A DNA stretch of 64,000 nt from Vibrio barjaei (GCF_001639065.2 NZ_LQXO02000009.1:124001-188000), one strand, 5' to 3'. Positions 38,681 through 47,951 are shown, counted from the first letter of the stretch. Notes: generated from the letters alone by a model not told the origin. Program-made: numbers and translations.

Positions 38681-39112
38681 GTGAGTAAAATTTCCCAAGA
38701 TAGTGCGGTCACTCTACATTTCACCATTAAATTGAAGGATGGCTCAGTCGCAGATAGCACCCATAATATGGGCAAGCCCGCTAAATTTATTATTGGTGAC
38801 GGAAGTTTAAGTGAGAACTTTGAAAGTTGCCTGATCGGTTTATCAGTGAACGAGAACAAAGCTATCGAGTTGAAAGCAGAAGACGCTTTTGGTATGCCGA
38901 ATCCAGACAATATTCATCATATGGACAGAGCGAAGTTTGTGGGTGACTCTGAGGTGGAAGTCGGTACAATAATGGCCTTCTCTGGTCCTGATGGTATGGA
39001 AATTCCAGGTATTATTACCGATATTGCAGGTGATTCTGTAACGGTTGATTTTAATCACCCGTTGGCCGGACAAGACGTGACATTTGAAGTGGAAATTCTT
39101 GAAGTAGAATAG
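38681..39112 (+). CDS. fkpB: FKBP-type peptidyl-prolyl isomerase, SlyD-like
   Basis: 143 residues, small FKBP with an IF-domain insert, starting SKISQDSAVTLHFTIKLKDG. The family motifs ADSTHNMGKPAKFIIGDG, LIGLSVNENKAIELKAEDAFG and NHPLAGQDVTFEVEIL are clear. FkpB catalyses cis-trans proline isomerisation and acts as a folding helper in the cytosol. The start is GTG after AAGGAAG. It precedes ispH, as in E. coli. Confidence 0.94.
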   Translation: MSKISQDSAVTLHFTIKLKDGSVADSTHNMGKPAKFIIGDGSLSENFESCLIGLSVNENKAIELKAEDAFGMPNPDNIHHMDRAKFVGDSEVEVGTIMAFSGPDGMEIPGIITDIAGDSVTVDFNHPLAGQDVTFEVEILEVE

Positions 39113-39151
39113 TCAGCAGAGATAAGCAGAGTAAGTAGAAGCGGTTGATCA

Positions 39152-40108
39152 ATGAGTAATGAAATGAAAATCAAGTTAGCAAACCCACGAGGCTTTTGCG
39201 CCGGCGTAGACAGAGCGATCAGTATTGTGGAGCGTGCTTTAGAAATGTATCAGCCGCCAATTTATGTTCGTCATGAAGTGGTTCACAACCGATTTGTGGT
39301 AGAAGGTCTAAAACAGCGCGGTGCAATCTTCGTGGAAGAACTCAGCGAAGTGCCAGACGACAACATAGTGATATTTTCTGCTCATGGAGTTTCCCAAGCG
39401 GTTCGTAAAGAAGCTAAGCAACGTGCTCTCACCGTGTTTGATGCGACGTGTCCTCTGGTAACGAAAGTTCATATGGAAGTAGCACGCGCCAGTCGTAAAA
39501 ACATGGAAGTTGTTCTTATTGGCCATGCTGGTCATCCAGAAGTGGAAGGCACTATGGGTCAATACTCTAGTGAGACCGGCGGAATGTACCTTGTTGAGCG
39601 ACCAGAAGATGTTCTTACGCTTAAGGTAAACGATCCAACCAACCTTCATTATGTAAGCCAAACGACCTTATCTGTGGATGAAACAGCCGATGTGATTGAA
39701 AAGTTGCGTGAAGTGTTCCCTGAGATTCAAGGGCCTCGCAAAGATGATATTTGCTATGCAACACAAAACCGTCAAGATGCAGTCCGAGAGCTAGCACAAG
39801 CCGTGGATGTGATGGTTGTTGTTGGTTCAACAAACTCATCGAACTCCACTCGTCTTAAAGAACTTGCAGAAAAGCTAGGAACACCGGCTTATCTGACCGA
39901 CACTCCTGACTTGATTGAGGCGTCTTGGTTTGAAAGTAAGGGGTTAGTGGGCGTAACCGCGGGCGCTTCAGCTCCTGAAGAACTCGTGAATCAGATCATT
40001 GATAAAATTAAAGACTTGGGTGCTGATGACGTTGAAGAAGTGTTAGGCAGAGAAGAAAACATGTTCTTTGAAGTTCCTAGAGAGCTGCAAATCAAGCAGG
40101 TTGATTAA
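39152..40108 (+). CDS. ispH: 4-hydroxy-3-methylbut-2-enyl diphosphate reductase
   Basis: 318 residues with the three iron-sulfur cysteines in [27 protein letters not shown] and [15 protein letters not shown] [11 protein letters not shown]. The conserved His and Glu of the active site are in RHEVVHN and [13 protein letters not shown]. It performs the last step of the MEP isoprenoid pathway, giving IPP and DMAPP. Start at 39152 ([14 protein letters not shown]); a shorter start at 39164 is possible. It ends at a 12-bp-stem terminator. Confidence 0.96.
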   Translation: MSNEMKIKLANPRGFCAGVDRAISIVERALEMYQPPIYVRHEVVHNRFVVEGLKQRGAIFVEELSEVPDDNIVIFSAHGVSQAVRKEAKQRALTVFDATCPLVTKVHMEVARASRKNMEVVLIGHAGHPEVEGTMGQYSSETGGMYLVERPEDVLTLKVNDPTNLHYVSQTTLSVDETADVIEKLREVFPEIQGPRKDDICYATQNRQDAVRELAQAVDVMVVVGSTNSSNSTRLKELAEKLGTPAYLTDTPDLIEASWFESKGLVGVTAGASAPEELVNQIIDKIKDLGADDVEEVLGREENMFFEVPRELQIKQVD

Positions 40109-40112
40109 CATG

Positions 40113-40145
40113 AAAACGCCGCATCATGATGCGGCGTTTTTTATT
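40113..40145 (+). terminator. Terminator of ispH
   Basis: A 12-bp perfect stem AAAACGCCGCAT / ATGCGGCGTTTT with a CATG loop, followed by T. Confidence 0.9.
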
Positions 40146-40231
40146 AAGTATTGATATTACTAAGGCAGCTTTATAAATCATTGCGTAAAGATTACGAAAG
40201 GTAAAAAATCGTTTCAACGAAGATAATCACC

Positions 40232-40259
40232 TTTACTCATTGACGAATTTTGGTATCCT
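40232..40259 (+). promoter_or_regulatory. Possible promoter of the mgtE-like leader
   Basis: TTTACT, 16 bases, then TATCCT, about 40 bases before the leader ORF. Weak consensus match, chosen because it starts a transcript including the 250-base leader. Confidence 0.35.
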
Positions 40260-40298
40260 AGCGCCGCTATCGAATCGATAGTTTTTTCGGAGATAACT

Positions 40299-40343
40299 AT
40301 GAACAATACCGACCATCCTCCTAGTATCAAGGGAGAAAAGTAA
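40299..40343 (+). CDS. Putative 14-residue leader peptide of the mgtE-like gene
   Basis: ATG at 40299, 6 bases after GGAG (TCGGAGATAACT), encodes MNNTDHPPSIKGEK and stops at 40341. It lies 178 bases before the transporter gene and has an Asp-His-Pro-Pro run, like the acidic and proline residues of Salmonella/E. coli MgtL, which make ribosomes unstable at low Mg2+. The first 11 bases (ATGAACAATAC) are repeated at 40531 inside the mgtE-like start. Translation of this peptide is inferred only. Confidence 0.55.
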   Translation: MNNTDHPPSIKGEK

Positions 40344-40426
40344 CAACTCGTCGGTAATTGCGATCTTCGTGCCTACCTTCGAGGTAGGGCTCCTTTCCTT
40401 TTAATAACTTATCGTTATTTTTCTCC
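40332..40426 (+). promoter_or_regulatory. Candidate attenuator with alternative pairings
   Basis: A hairpin CCTACCT-TCG-AGGTAGG (40372-40388) is followed by GCTCCTTTCCTTTT, resembling an intrinsic terminator. GGAGAAAA (40332-40339), in the last codons of the leader ORF, is an exact complement of TTTTCTCC (40419-40426). A ribosome on the leader would block this pairing, which encloses the hairpin. Seen: the complementarities. Inferred: attenuation. Confidence 0.5.
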
Positions 40427-40521
40427 TTTTTGCTATTTCGTTGAGACGTCTGCACATTCACGTGTAAGGCTATTATTTTGACGTTTGATGGTCGTTACCA
40501 ACGCTAATCGGGAGATTCGCC

Positions 40522-41367
40522 ATGACGGTAATGAACAATACTTATATTGAGAGTACGCCACTGTTTTCAGAAGAAGAAATCAGTGCGGCAACTCAAGCAT
40601 TTTTGAAATACGACACAGCACAGCAATTGAATCTATTGACCGTGATGCCAATAGACGAAGCCGTTGGCGTGCTGCAACACTGTGCTTTAGGGCAGGTGCA
40701 ATATTTAATCGAACAACTCGACTTACAAGGCCATGATAGACGAGCCAGACATTTTGCTCACCAATTGGGACTGATTCACTCTGAAGCAGAGACCACTGGT
40801 GGTTATCTGACAACAGGTGTTATGGAACACGTAAAGCAACGCATTGGTTGGATCATTACGTTGGCACTGTTAGGGATTGTCTCGGGTCTTATTATTGCTC
40901 AATACGAAGATACGCTTAGCCAGCTAGTGCTGTTAGCGGTCTATATGCCTGTAATAGCCGCTGCTGGTGGTAATACAGGTACCCAAGCTGCGACATTGGT
41001 AATTCGTGCTCTAGCAACTGGAGAGCTAAGAAAGCGTCAGTGGCTAGAGGTACTTTGGAAAGAAAGCCGAGTCGCAGTCTGTCTTGCTGCTGCGGTTGCT
41101 TTAGTTATGGTTGGCCGAATTCTCGTCTTTGGTGATGTGAACTCAGCGGGTGGCTTTGATATCCATTTAATTGCCATGGCCATTGCAGTCGCGCTGTTTA
41201 TTCAGGTAACGGTATCAACAACACTGGGTGGTGTACTGCCTATTATTGCTCGAGTCTTCAAGCTGGATCCAGCAGTACTGGTGAGCCCAGTACTGGCATC
41301 GATTGTTGATATTTCGGGGATGTGGATTTACTTCACTGTAGTGAATCATTTCTTAGGTTTATCTTAA
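40522..41367 (+). CDS. MgtE-type magnesium transporter lacking CBS domains
   Basis: 281 residues. A short N-terminal helical part (about 1-100) leads to five hydrophobic helices with the MgtE signature PVIAAAGGNTGTQAATLVIRALATGEL (cited in part) and the ion-site aspartate region SPVLASIVDISGMWIYF. MgtE proteins are Mg2+ channels/transporters of the inner membrane. Classical MgtE has about 450 residues with two CBS domains that sense Mg2+ and gate the pore; here they are absent. GGGAG lies 7 bases before the ATG. The gene follows a structured leader with a small ORF. Confidence 0.85.
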   Translation: MTVMNNTYIESTPLFSEEEISAATQAFLKYDTAQQLNLLTVMPIDEAVGVLQHCALGQVQYLIEQLDLQGHDRRARHFAHQLGLIHSEAETTGGYLTTGVMEHVKQRIGWIITLALLGIVSGLIIAQYEDTLSQLVLLAVYMPVIAAAGGNTGTQAATLVIRALATGELRKRQWLEVLWKESRVAVCLAAAVALVMVGRILVFGDVNSAGGFDIHLIAMAIAVALFIQVTVSTTLGGVLPIIARVFKLDPAVLVSPVLASIVDISGMWIYFTVVNHFLGLS

Positions 41368-41389
41368 ACCTGTAGAGAGTCACTTAAGT

Positions 41390-41420
41390 AAAGCGCAGCT
41401 AGGGCTGCGCTTTGTTTTTT
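41390..41420. terminator. Bidirectional terminator between mgtE-like gene and dacB
   Basis: A perfect 10-bp stem AAAGCGCAGC / GCTGCGCTTT with a TAGG loop and T run. It overlaps the end of dacB. Confidence 0.85.
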
Positions 41421-42838
41421 GAACGTCCCAAAGAGTAACTATAGTCTACTACTTGACGATAGTAGCTCTGCTCAAACTGTGTTAATGGTGAAATAGTGGG
41501 AGTTTTCGTTTTCGGCTTTTGAGGGTGATAGTCGGTGACAAACTGCACGAACAGACTCTCTGGTTTCCCCTTATCATCAAGGCCATATCCCATCATGTTG
41601 TAAGTTCCGAATAGCGACCCACTTTTGGCGATAAGTGCGCCTTTGATAGGAGCTTTTCTCATACTAGAGCGATATTTCAATGTGCCATTGTTGCCGGAAA
41701 CCGGCATGAGCTTGATGAGCTTTAATGTACTGTCATGGTCATAGATATAGCGCAATACTTGCTGCATTTGGTTGGCAGTAAGACGATTATTGCGTGAAAG
41801 CCCAGAGCCATCTTCAAGCACGGCAGATTGAATGTCGATACCGGCTTTAGTCTGCAAAATCTCTTTAATTGCGGCTGTTCCGTTATTAAATGAACCTGCT
41901 TGACCGTAATAGCGAGCGCCGAGTGTTTTGGTGATATTGTCGGCATAGAGGTTATTGGAGTCTTGAAGCATCACGGCCAATAACTCAGGAAGAGGTTTTG
42001 AGCGTTGGATAAATAGTGGCTGCTCATTCGCTATGTCAGGGTTACCTATCTTTATCTCACCTTTAAGATTCATTCCTAAACGCTTGAGCTCTGCTTTGAT
42101 AACTTCTGAGGTAAATAAATTGGGTGAGGCGACAGCAAATTTAAGTGGTAAGGGGGAGCTTCTATTGACCACACAACCATCAATTGAGTAGTGGTTTTGT
42201 CCATCAAATTGAAGTTCGAGGTCGCAGTGAGCTTGTTCTTGAGCTTGTTTAGAAAGACTAACGGCAGAAGTAGAGACAGTAATAGGCTGGTGAGCAGGAA
42301 CATTTACCCGCGTAGTGCCATTTTTATTGGTATAAAGGGCACCTTGGACACAGTTACCATCTAAGGTAATCGCTGAAGATGGGGCGCTATAGCAGACACC
42401 GAGAATGTCCCACGGCCATCCGACAGCTCTTTCGTATCCGCTGAACACAGTATCATCGAGCCATATCGTATCGATGTTGTTGCCGACACTTGATTTAGCT
42501 TCTTTTAGCATCGTTCTTAGCGCTTCGCGGCTAAAAGTTGGATCGCCTGTATAGCGAATAATCAAGGTGTTTTTAGAGTGTGATAGTACCGTTTCAAAAC
42601 GAAAATCATTGGGTAGCGCGAGCTTTGCCGCGAGCGCAGTGACCACTTTAAGCGTGCTAGCGGGAGGAAAAAACTGGTTGGCATCTAGTGAGATGAGCGC
42701 TTCTGTTGGTGAATGCAATGGCGCTAAGAGTAATGCGTTGCGGCTACCGTCTGGCAAGTAATGAGTCGCGTCGACTCCAGTAGCGAAAGAGGAAAAAGGT
42801 AGCATCATTAATGCAGTGAGCAAGCATTTGGATTTCAT
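41399..42838 (-). CDS. dacB: D-alanyl-D-alanine carboxypeptidase/endopeptidase (PBP4)
   Basis: 479 residues with a signal peptide (ending near SSFA). The penicillin-binding motifs of the PBP4 class are STLK in PPASTLKVVTALAA near residue 60, SNN in LQDSNNLYADNITK, and KSG in LIAKSGSLFGTYNMMGY, with the long insert between the first two that marks class C PBPs. It trims and cuts peptidoglycan cross-links in the periplasm. The ATG at 42838 (MKSKCLLTALMM) starts the signal peptide; the 15 upstream codons lack support. It is divergent from greA, as in E. coli. Confidence 0.94.
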   Translation of the reverse strand: MKSKCLLTALMMLPFSSFATGVDATHYLPDGSRNALLLAPLHSPTEALISLDANQFFPPASTLKVVTALAAKLALPNDFRFETVLSHSKNTLIIRYTGDPTFSREALRTMLKEAKSSVGNNIDTIWLDDTVFSGYERAVGWPWDILGVCYSAPSSAITLDGNCVQGALYTNKNGTTRVNVPAHQPITVSTSAVSLSKQAQEQAHCDLELQFDGQNHYSIDGCVVNRSSPLPLKFAVASPNLFTSEVIKAELKRLGMNLKGEIKIGNPDIANEQPLFIQRSKPLPELLAVMLQDSNNLYADNITKTLGARYYGQAGSFNNGTAAIKEILQTKAGIDIQSAVLEDGSGLSRNNRLTANQMQQVLRYIYDHDSTLKLIKLMPVSGNNGTLKYRSSMRKAPIKGALIAKSGSLFGTYNMMGYGLDDKGKPESLFVQFVTDYHPQKPKTKTPTISPLTQFEQSYYRQVVDYSYSLGRSKNKAQP

Positions 42839-43298
42839 AAGTCGGTTCGTTAAGGTGGGCTTAGTTTTAATGTAGGCTAACAACCTATTAAGTCGAGATA
42901 AAGTGATAAATTATCAAAGAAATCTATGAAGTTTTTATCTCATGATAGACAGTGAAATACGATATGCATTTGTTGACAATATAAGTCTCAACTTAGTTGA
43001 GTTGACCTTGCTTATGCTAAGAGACCTAAGCTATATTGTCTTGCTGACCAGTAAGCTTTCGAACTTAAGGCAGAATAGAGCCAGTGTTCACTTCGAAACA
43101 CACAGATAGTCGTCGCAATTGTGAATCTTAAGATGATTGATTGTTTCTAGCATCAATAAACGAATGTGTGAATTTCAGTGATTTGTATACGCACTTTGAT
43201 TACACTAGGCTTAATCCAGTTATTTTTTAAATTGTACTCAGGCTCGCTTGAGTAGGGTTTTATTGTCCAAAGTCCGCTTTGGAAAAGAGGTTGTTAAA
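42839..43298. other. Divergent intergenic region between dacB and greA
   Basis: About 460 bp without a believable gene. It contains the perfect inverted repeat CTCAACTTAGTTGAG at 42987-43001, directly downstream of a TTGACA at 42973. The E. coli greA leader is also long and holds an attenuator/small RNA (GraL), but I cannot identify an equivalent here. Confidence 0.45.
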
Positions 43299-43772
43299 AT
43301 GGAAAAGGTTCCAATGACAGTACGTGGCGAACAACAGCTACGTGAAGATTTAGATCGTCTACTTAAGCTTCGCCCACAAATTTCTGAAGCTATCGCTGAA
43401 GCTCGTGAGCTAGGTGACCTAAAAGAAAATGCTGAGTACCATGCAGCGCGTGAAGAGCAAGGCATCTGTGAAGCTCAAATTCGTGATATTGAATATAAAC
43501 TCTCTGTAGCTCAAGTTATCGATGTGACTAAGCTAGACAACTCTGGCAAGATTATCTTTGGCTCTACAGTGACTTTGATTGATATCGATACTGACGCTGA
43601 ACAGACTTACCAAATCGTTGGTGATGACGAAGCCGATATCAAGTCAGGCCGTATTTCAGTGAGTTCTCCAATTGCACGTGGACTGATTGGCAAAATGGAA
43701 GGCGATGAAGTGACCATCGTGACTCCAGGCGGTCAAAAAGATTTTGAAATCGATAAAGTTGCTTATATCTAA
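43299..43772 (+). CDS. greA: Transcription elongation factor GreA
   Basis: 157 residues. The N-terminal coiled coil (residues 1-75) contains [16 protein letters not shown] and the tip [19 protein letters not shown] with the acidic residues that reach the RNA polymerase active site. The C-terminal FKBP-like domain has the FGSTVTL and [16 protein letters not shown] blocks. It rescues backtracked polymerase by RNA cleavage. The ATG at 43299 follows AGAGG; the upstream 17 codons are not needed. Confidence 0.96.
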   Translation: MEKVPMTVRGEQQLREDLDRLLKLRPQISEAIAEARELGDLKENAEYHAAREEQGICEAQIRDIEYKLSVAQVIDVTKLDNSGKIIFGSTVTLIDIDTDAEQTYQIVGDDEADIKSGRISVSSPIARGLIGKMEGDEVTIVTPGGQKDFEIDKVAYI

Positions 43773-43788
43773 GCTGATTTCACTGAGA

Positions 43789-43815
43789 AAAAGTCGCCAA
43801 TGGCGGCTTTTTTTG
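43789..43815 (+). terminator. Terminator of greA
   Basis: The stem AAAGTCGCC / GGCGGCTTT (one wobble) with a 3-base loop is followed by T residues. Confidence 0.8.
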
Positions 43816-43849
43816 TTGATGAGGTATGTGTTCAGGATGTAAGAAAAAT

Positions 43850-43873
43850 GAAAAGGCCGCTGTTGCGACCTTT
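43850..43873 (-). terminator. Terminator of yhbY
   Basis: AAAAGGCCGC / GCGACCTTTT, a stem with one mismatch and a TGTT loop, between convergent greA and yhbY. Confidence 0.65.
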
Positions 43874-43919
43874 TCCACTTTGAAACAAAATGTTTCAATC
43901 AAATCAAACGGTGAGCAAA

Positions 43920-44216
43920 TTATTTGCGTGGCAGTTCGATTTTCTTTTGCTCTGACTGACGGTAAAGAACAAGCGTCTTACCGATAACCTGAACTTTTTC
44001 AGCTTTAGTTTCGCGCACAATAGCGTCGATAATCAGTAGCTTAGTTTCACGGTCTTCTGATGCCACTTTCACTTTAATCAGTTCGTGGTGGTCAAGAGCG
44101 ATTTCTACTTCCGCTAGAACAGCCTCTGTTAGTCCATTTGCGCCTAGAAGCACGACAGGTTTAAGTGCGTGTGCTAGGCCTTTTAGGTGCTGCTTTTGTT
44201 TGGTGCTTAGGTTCAT
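43920..44216 (-). CDS. yhbY: Ribosome-associated RNA-binding protein YhbY (CRM domain)
   Basis: 98 residues, a single CRM domain: MNLSTKQKQHLKGLAHALKP, then the GANGLTEAVLAEVEIALDHHELIKVKV core (cited in part) with the GxxG-like loop. YhbY binds pre-50S particles in E. coli. The ATG at 44216 gives the family start; the ORF is open to 44270. It is divergent from rlmE, as in E. coli. Confidence 0.93.
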   Translation of the reverse strand: MNLSTKQKQHLKGLAHALKPVVLLGANGLTEAVLAEVEIALDHHELIKVKVASEDRETKLLIIDAIVRETKAEKVQVIGKTLVLYRQSEQKKIELPRK

Positions 44217-44328
44217 AACGCGGCCAAATTTATTTACTATTAGGGTTGAAAAGTCGTATTTTAACGCCATCTAATGACGAAGACTATACTTTATTCTGAG
44301 GGCGTGCCCTTATTGAGTTGGAATTTGA

Positions 44329-44958
44329 ATGAGTAAGCAAAAACATTCGGCCAGTTCTGGTCGTTGGTTGAAAGAGCATTTTGATGATAAATATGCGAAT
44401 GAAGCCAGAAGAAAAGGTTACCGCTCTCGTGCTATCTTTAAGATTGAAGAGATTCAAAATAAAGATAAGTTGCTGAAACCTGGGATGACAGTCGTTGACT
44501 TAGGCGCTGCTCCTGGTGGCTGGTCTCAATACGCCGCAAAGGTTTTAGGTGATGAAGGACAGGTAATTGCTTGTGATTTATTACCGATGGATCCAATATC
44601 AGGTGTAAGCTTTCTTCAAGGGGACTTCCGAGAAGAAGCGGTTCTAAATGCACTACTCGAAAGAATCCAACCGGATATGGTCGACGTAGTAATGTCTGAT
44701 ATGGCTCCTAACATGGCAGGTAACTTATCTGTCGATCAGCCTAGAGCAATGTATCTTGTTGAACTAGCATTAGATATGTGTCATCAAACTTTGGCGCCGG
44801 GCGGCAGTTTCGTAGTGAAAGTGTTCCAAGGTGAAGGATTTGATGAATATGTCAAACAGGTGCGTGATGCCTTCAAAGTAGTGAAGATTCGCAAACCAGA
44901 CTCATCTAGAGCTCGCTCTCGTGAGGTGTTTATTGTAGCTAATGGTTTCAAAGGCTGA
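44329..44958 (+). CDS. rlmE: 23S rRNA (uridine(2552)-2'-O)-methyltransferase RlmE
   Basis: 209 residues, SAM methyltransferase. It shows [12 protein letters not shown] (catalytic Lys), the SAM site [25 protein letters not shown] (catalytic Asp), [14 protein letters not shown] (Lys) and [12 protein letters not shown] (Glu), the K-D-K-E set of FtsJ/RlmE. It methylates U2552 late in 50S assembly. In E. coli it is cotranscribed with ftsH, which follows here after 97 bp. Confidence 0.96.
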   Translation: MSKQKHSASSGRWLKEHFDDKYANEARRKGYRSRAIFKIEEIQNKDKLLKPGMTVVDLGAAPGGWSQYAAKVLGDEGQVIACDLLPMDPISGVSFLQGDFREEAVLNALLERIQPDMVDVVMSDMAPNMAGNLSVDQPRAMYLVELALDMCHQTLAPGGSFVVKVFQGEGFDEYVKQVRDAFKVVKIRKPDSSRARSREVFIVANGFKG

Positions 44959-45055
44959 ACATTAGTTTACAAAGACAAAATTAACAATGTAGCTACAGCC
45001 GAAAAACTGTAGTACCCTACCTTTAATTACAATTAGTTATCGAGAGGCTGACACC

Positions 45056-47044
45056 TTGAGTGACATGGCAAAGAATTTAATTTTGTGGTTAGTCATCGCC
45101 GTTGTGTTGATGTCGGTATTCCAAAGCTTTGGACCAGGCGAAAGCAACGGTCGAGCGGTAGATTACACCACGTTCGTACAGGAAGTTGGCAATGGCCAGA
45201 TTCAAGAAGCTCAATTTAAAGACAGCGAGATAACCTTTACTCGCCGTGGCGGTGGCAGTCGCTTTGTGACTTACATGCCAGTTTATGATCAAAAGCTACT
45301 TGATGACCTAATTAACCAAAACGTAAAAGTTTCAGGGACACCACCAGAAGAACAAAGCCTACTGGGCACTATCTTTATCTCATGGTTCCCAATGATTCTT
45401 CTTATTGGTGTTTGGATTTTCTTCATGCGTCAAATGCAAGGCGGCGGTGGTAAAGGTGCCATGTCGTTTGGTAAGAGCAAAGCTCGTATGATGAGTGAAG
45501 AGCAGATCAAAACCACATTTGCTGATGTTGCAGGTTGTGATGAAGCAAAAGAAGACGTAAAAGAGCTAGTAGATTACCTACGTGATCCAAGCCGTTTCCA
45601 GAAATTGGGTGGTAAGATCCCAACTGGTGTTCTAATGGTTGGTCCTCCAGGTACTGGTAAAACGTTGCTTGCTAAAGCTATCGCTGGTGAAGCAAAAGTA
45701 CCGTTCTTCACTATCTCTGGTTCAGATTTCGTTGAAATGTTCGTTGGTGTCGGTGCATCTCGTGTACGTGACATGTTCGAGCAAGCGAAGAAAGCAGCAC
45801 CTTGTATTATCTTCATCGATGAGATCGATGCGGTAGGTCGTCAGCGTGGCGCTGGTGTTGGTGGCGGTCACGATGAACGTGAACAAACATTGAACCAAAT
45901 GCTTGTAGAAATGGATGGCTTTGAAGGTAACGAAGGTATCATTGTTATCGCAGCAACTAACCGTCCTGACGTTCTCGACCCTGCACTACTTCGTCCTGGT
46001 CGTTTCGACCGCCAAGTTGTGGTTGGTCTACCGGATGTTCGTGGTCGCGAGCAGATTCTGAAAGTTCACATGCGTAAAGTACCTCTAGCGTCAGACGTAG
46101 AGCCATCTTTGATAGCACGTGGTACTCCAGGTTTCTCAGGTGCAGATCTCGCTAACCTAGTTAACGAAGCAGCACTATTTGCTGCGCGCGGTAATAAGCG
46201 CAATGTATCTATGGTTGAGTTCGAACTTGCGAAAGATAAGATCATGATGGGTGCAGAACGACGTTCTATGGTTCTTTCGGAAGAAACCAAAGAATCGACG
46301 GCATACCACGAAGCGGGTCACGCGATAGTTGGTCGTTTGGTTCCTGAACACGATCCAGTGTATAAGGTCTCCATCATTCCACGTGGTCGTGCACTGGGTG
46401 TGACTATGTACTTACCTGAGCAAGATCGTGTGAGCATGTCGCGCCAACACTTAGAGTCTATGATTTCTAGCCTCTATGGTGGCCGTCTTGCTGAAGAGCT
46501 TATCTATGGTAAAGACAAAGTGTCGACTGGTGCTTCGAATGATATCGAACGTGCAACTGATATTGCTCGTAAGATGGTAACGCAGTGGGGCTTTTCTGAG
46601 AAATTGGGTCCGTTGCTATATGCAGAAGACGAAGGTGAGGTATTCCTTGGTCGCAGCGTTACTCAGACTAAGCATATTTCTGGTGAAACTGCGAAACTAA
46701 TCGATGAAGAAGTTCGTCTCATTATTGACCGCAACTATGACCGTGCGAGAAAAATCCTAGAAGACAACATGGATATCATGCACACGATGAAAGATGCGTT
46801 GGTCAAGTACGAAACCATCGACGCAGGTCAAATTGATGACTTGATGGAACGAAAAGACGATATTCGTGAGCCGGCAGGTTGGGGTGACCAAGTTAAGTCT
46901 CAGCAGGAAAGTGCTCCAGAGCCAAAAGCGGAAGCCAAGCCGCAACAGGTTGAGCCCAAAGTAGAGGAGTCTGCACCTGCTGTAGATACTGACGCGAAGG
47001 CTGAAAAGGTAGATTCTGAACCAACGAAAAAAGATTCAGAATAA
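45056..47044 (+). CDS. ftsH: Membrane AAA+ zinc metalloprotease FtsH
   Basis: 662 residues. Two N-terminal membrane helices flank a periplasmic segment; then AAA+ with Walker A GPPGTGKT near residue 200, Walker [35 protein letters not shown] and the zinc site HEAGH near residue 420. It degrades LpxC, sigma-32 and misfolded membrane proteins. TTG at 45056, 9 bases after AGAGG, is used; ATG at 45065 is an alternative. The acidic C-terminal 60 residues are low in complexity. Confidence 0.96.
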   Translation: MSDMAKNLILWLVIAVVLMSVFQSFGPGESNGRAVDYTTFVQEVGNGQIQEAQFKDSEITFTRRGGGSRFVTYMPVYDQKLLDDLINQNVKVSGTPPEEQSLLGTIFISWFPMILLIGVWIFFMRQMQGGGGKGAMSFGKSKARMMSEEQIKTTFADVAGCDEAKEDVKELVDYLRDPSRFQKLGGKIPTGVLMVGPPGTGKTLLAKAIAGEAKVPFFTISGSDFVEMFVGVGASRVRDMFEQAKKAAPCIIFIDEIDAVGRQRGAGVGGGHDEREQTLNQMLVEMDGFEGNEGIIVIAATNRPDVLDPALLRPGRFDRQVVVGLPDVRGREQILKVHMRKVPLASDVEPSLIARGTPGFSGADLANLVNEAALFAARGNKRNVSMVEFELAKDKIMMGAERRSMVLSEETKESTAYHEAGHAIVGRLVPEHDPVYKVSIIPRGRALGVTMYLPEQDRVSMSRQHLESMISSLYGGRLAEELIYGKDKVSTGASNDIERATDIARKMVTQWGFSEKLGPLLYAEDEGEVFLGRSVTQTKHISGETAKLIDEEVRLIIDRNYDRARKILEDNMDIMHTMKDALVKYETIDAGQIDDLMERKDDIREPAGWGDQVKSQQESAPEPKAEAKPQQVEPKVEESAPAVDTDAKAEKVDSEPTKKDSE

Positions 47045-47056
47045 ACATTAATAAAT

Positions 47057-47090
47057 AAGCCCCGAGTCTTGCTCGGGGCTTTTCTTGTTT
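47057..47090 (+). terminator. Terminator between ftsH and folP
   Basis: A 10-bp perfect stem AAGCCCCGAG / CTCGGGGCTT with a 5-base loop and TTCTTGTTT tail. The folP ATG follows immediately. Confidence 0.85.
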
Positions 47091-47930
47091 ATGGCAACTA
47101 TGATTCTAAAAGCAAACAATAAATCCCTCCCTTTGGATCGCCCACATGTCATGGGTATCGTTAATGTTACCCCTGACTCGTTTTCTGACGGCGGAAAATT
47201 CAATTCTATCGATGCAGCTCTGACTCAGGTTAAATCTATGATTCAAGCGGGTGTATCGATCATTGATATCGGTGGCGAGTCAACACGTCCTGGTGCGCCA
47301 GACGTGACACTCGAGGAAGAATTATCACGCGTAATTCCGATTATCCAGGCGATTCGTGAACGCTACGATGTCTGGATCTCAATTGACACCAGTAAAGCTG
47401 AAGTGATGCAAAAGGCAATTGAAGCGGGTGCGGATATCATCAATGATGTTCGAGCACTACAAGAGCCCGGAGCACTCCAAGTCGCCGCTAATTCTGGTGT
47501 TCCGATTTGCTTGATGCATATGCAAGGTCAGCCTAGGACCATGCAAACGAATCCAACTTATGATGATTTACTTGCAGATGTGGCTGAGTTTCTAGAGCAA
47601 CGCGTTAAGGCCTGTGAGGAAGTAGGAATTAAAAAAGAACAATTGATTCTTGACCCTGGATTTGGTTTTGGTAAAACGCTAGAGCATAATTATCACCTTC
47701 TGGCTCATCTGGAGAAATTTCACCAGTTTGGTCTGCCAATACTGGCGGGGATGTCGAGAAAGTCGATGATCTTTAAATTACTTGATAAAGCGCCAGCAGA
47801 TTGTCTTGCTGGGAGCTTAGCTTGCGCGACGCTTGCCGCAGCTAAAGGTGCCCAAATTATTCGTGTGCACGATGCAGAAGAAACCATCGAAGCGATGAAA
47901 ATTGTTCAGATGATGCAATCAAATATATAA
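47091..47930 (+). CDS. folP: Dihydropteroate synthase
   Basis: 279 residues, TIM barrel. The pterin-site motifs are MGIVNVTPDSFSDGG near residue 20 and DIGGESTRPGA; further NDVRAL, CLMHMQG, LILDPGFGFGKT and GMSRKSMI. It joins pterin and p-aminobenzoate, the target of sulfonamides. There is no Shine-Dalgarno site: the ATG at 47091 directly follows the terminator tail, and an in-frame TTG is at 47085. glmM follows after 21 bases as in E. coli. Confidence 0.96.
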   Translation: MATMILKANNKSLPLDRPHVMGIVNVTPDSFSDGGKFNSIDAALTQVKSMIQAGVSIIDIGGESTRPGAPDVTLEEELSRVIPIIQAIRERYDVWISIDTSKAEVMQKAIEAGADIINDVRALQEPGALQVAANSGVPICLMHMQGQPRTMQTNPTYDDLLADVAEFLEQRVKACEEVGIKKEQLILDPGFGFGKTLEHNYHLLAHLEKFHQFGLPILAGMSRKSMIFKLLDKAPADCLAGSLACATLAAAKGAQIIRVHDAEETIEAMKIVQMMQSNI

Positions 47931-47951
47931 AAATAAAATTAGGGAAATACT

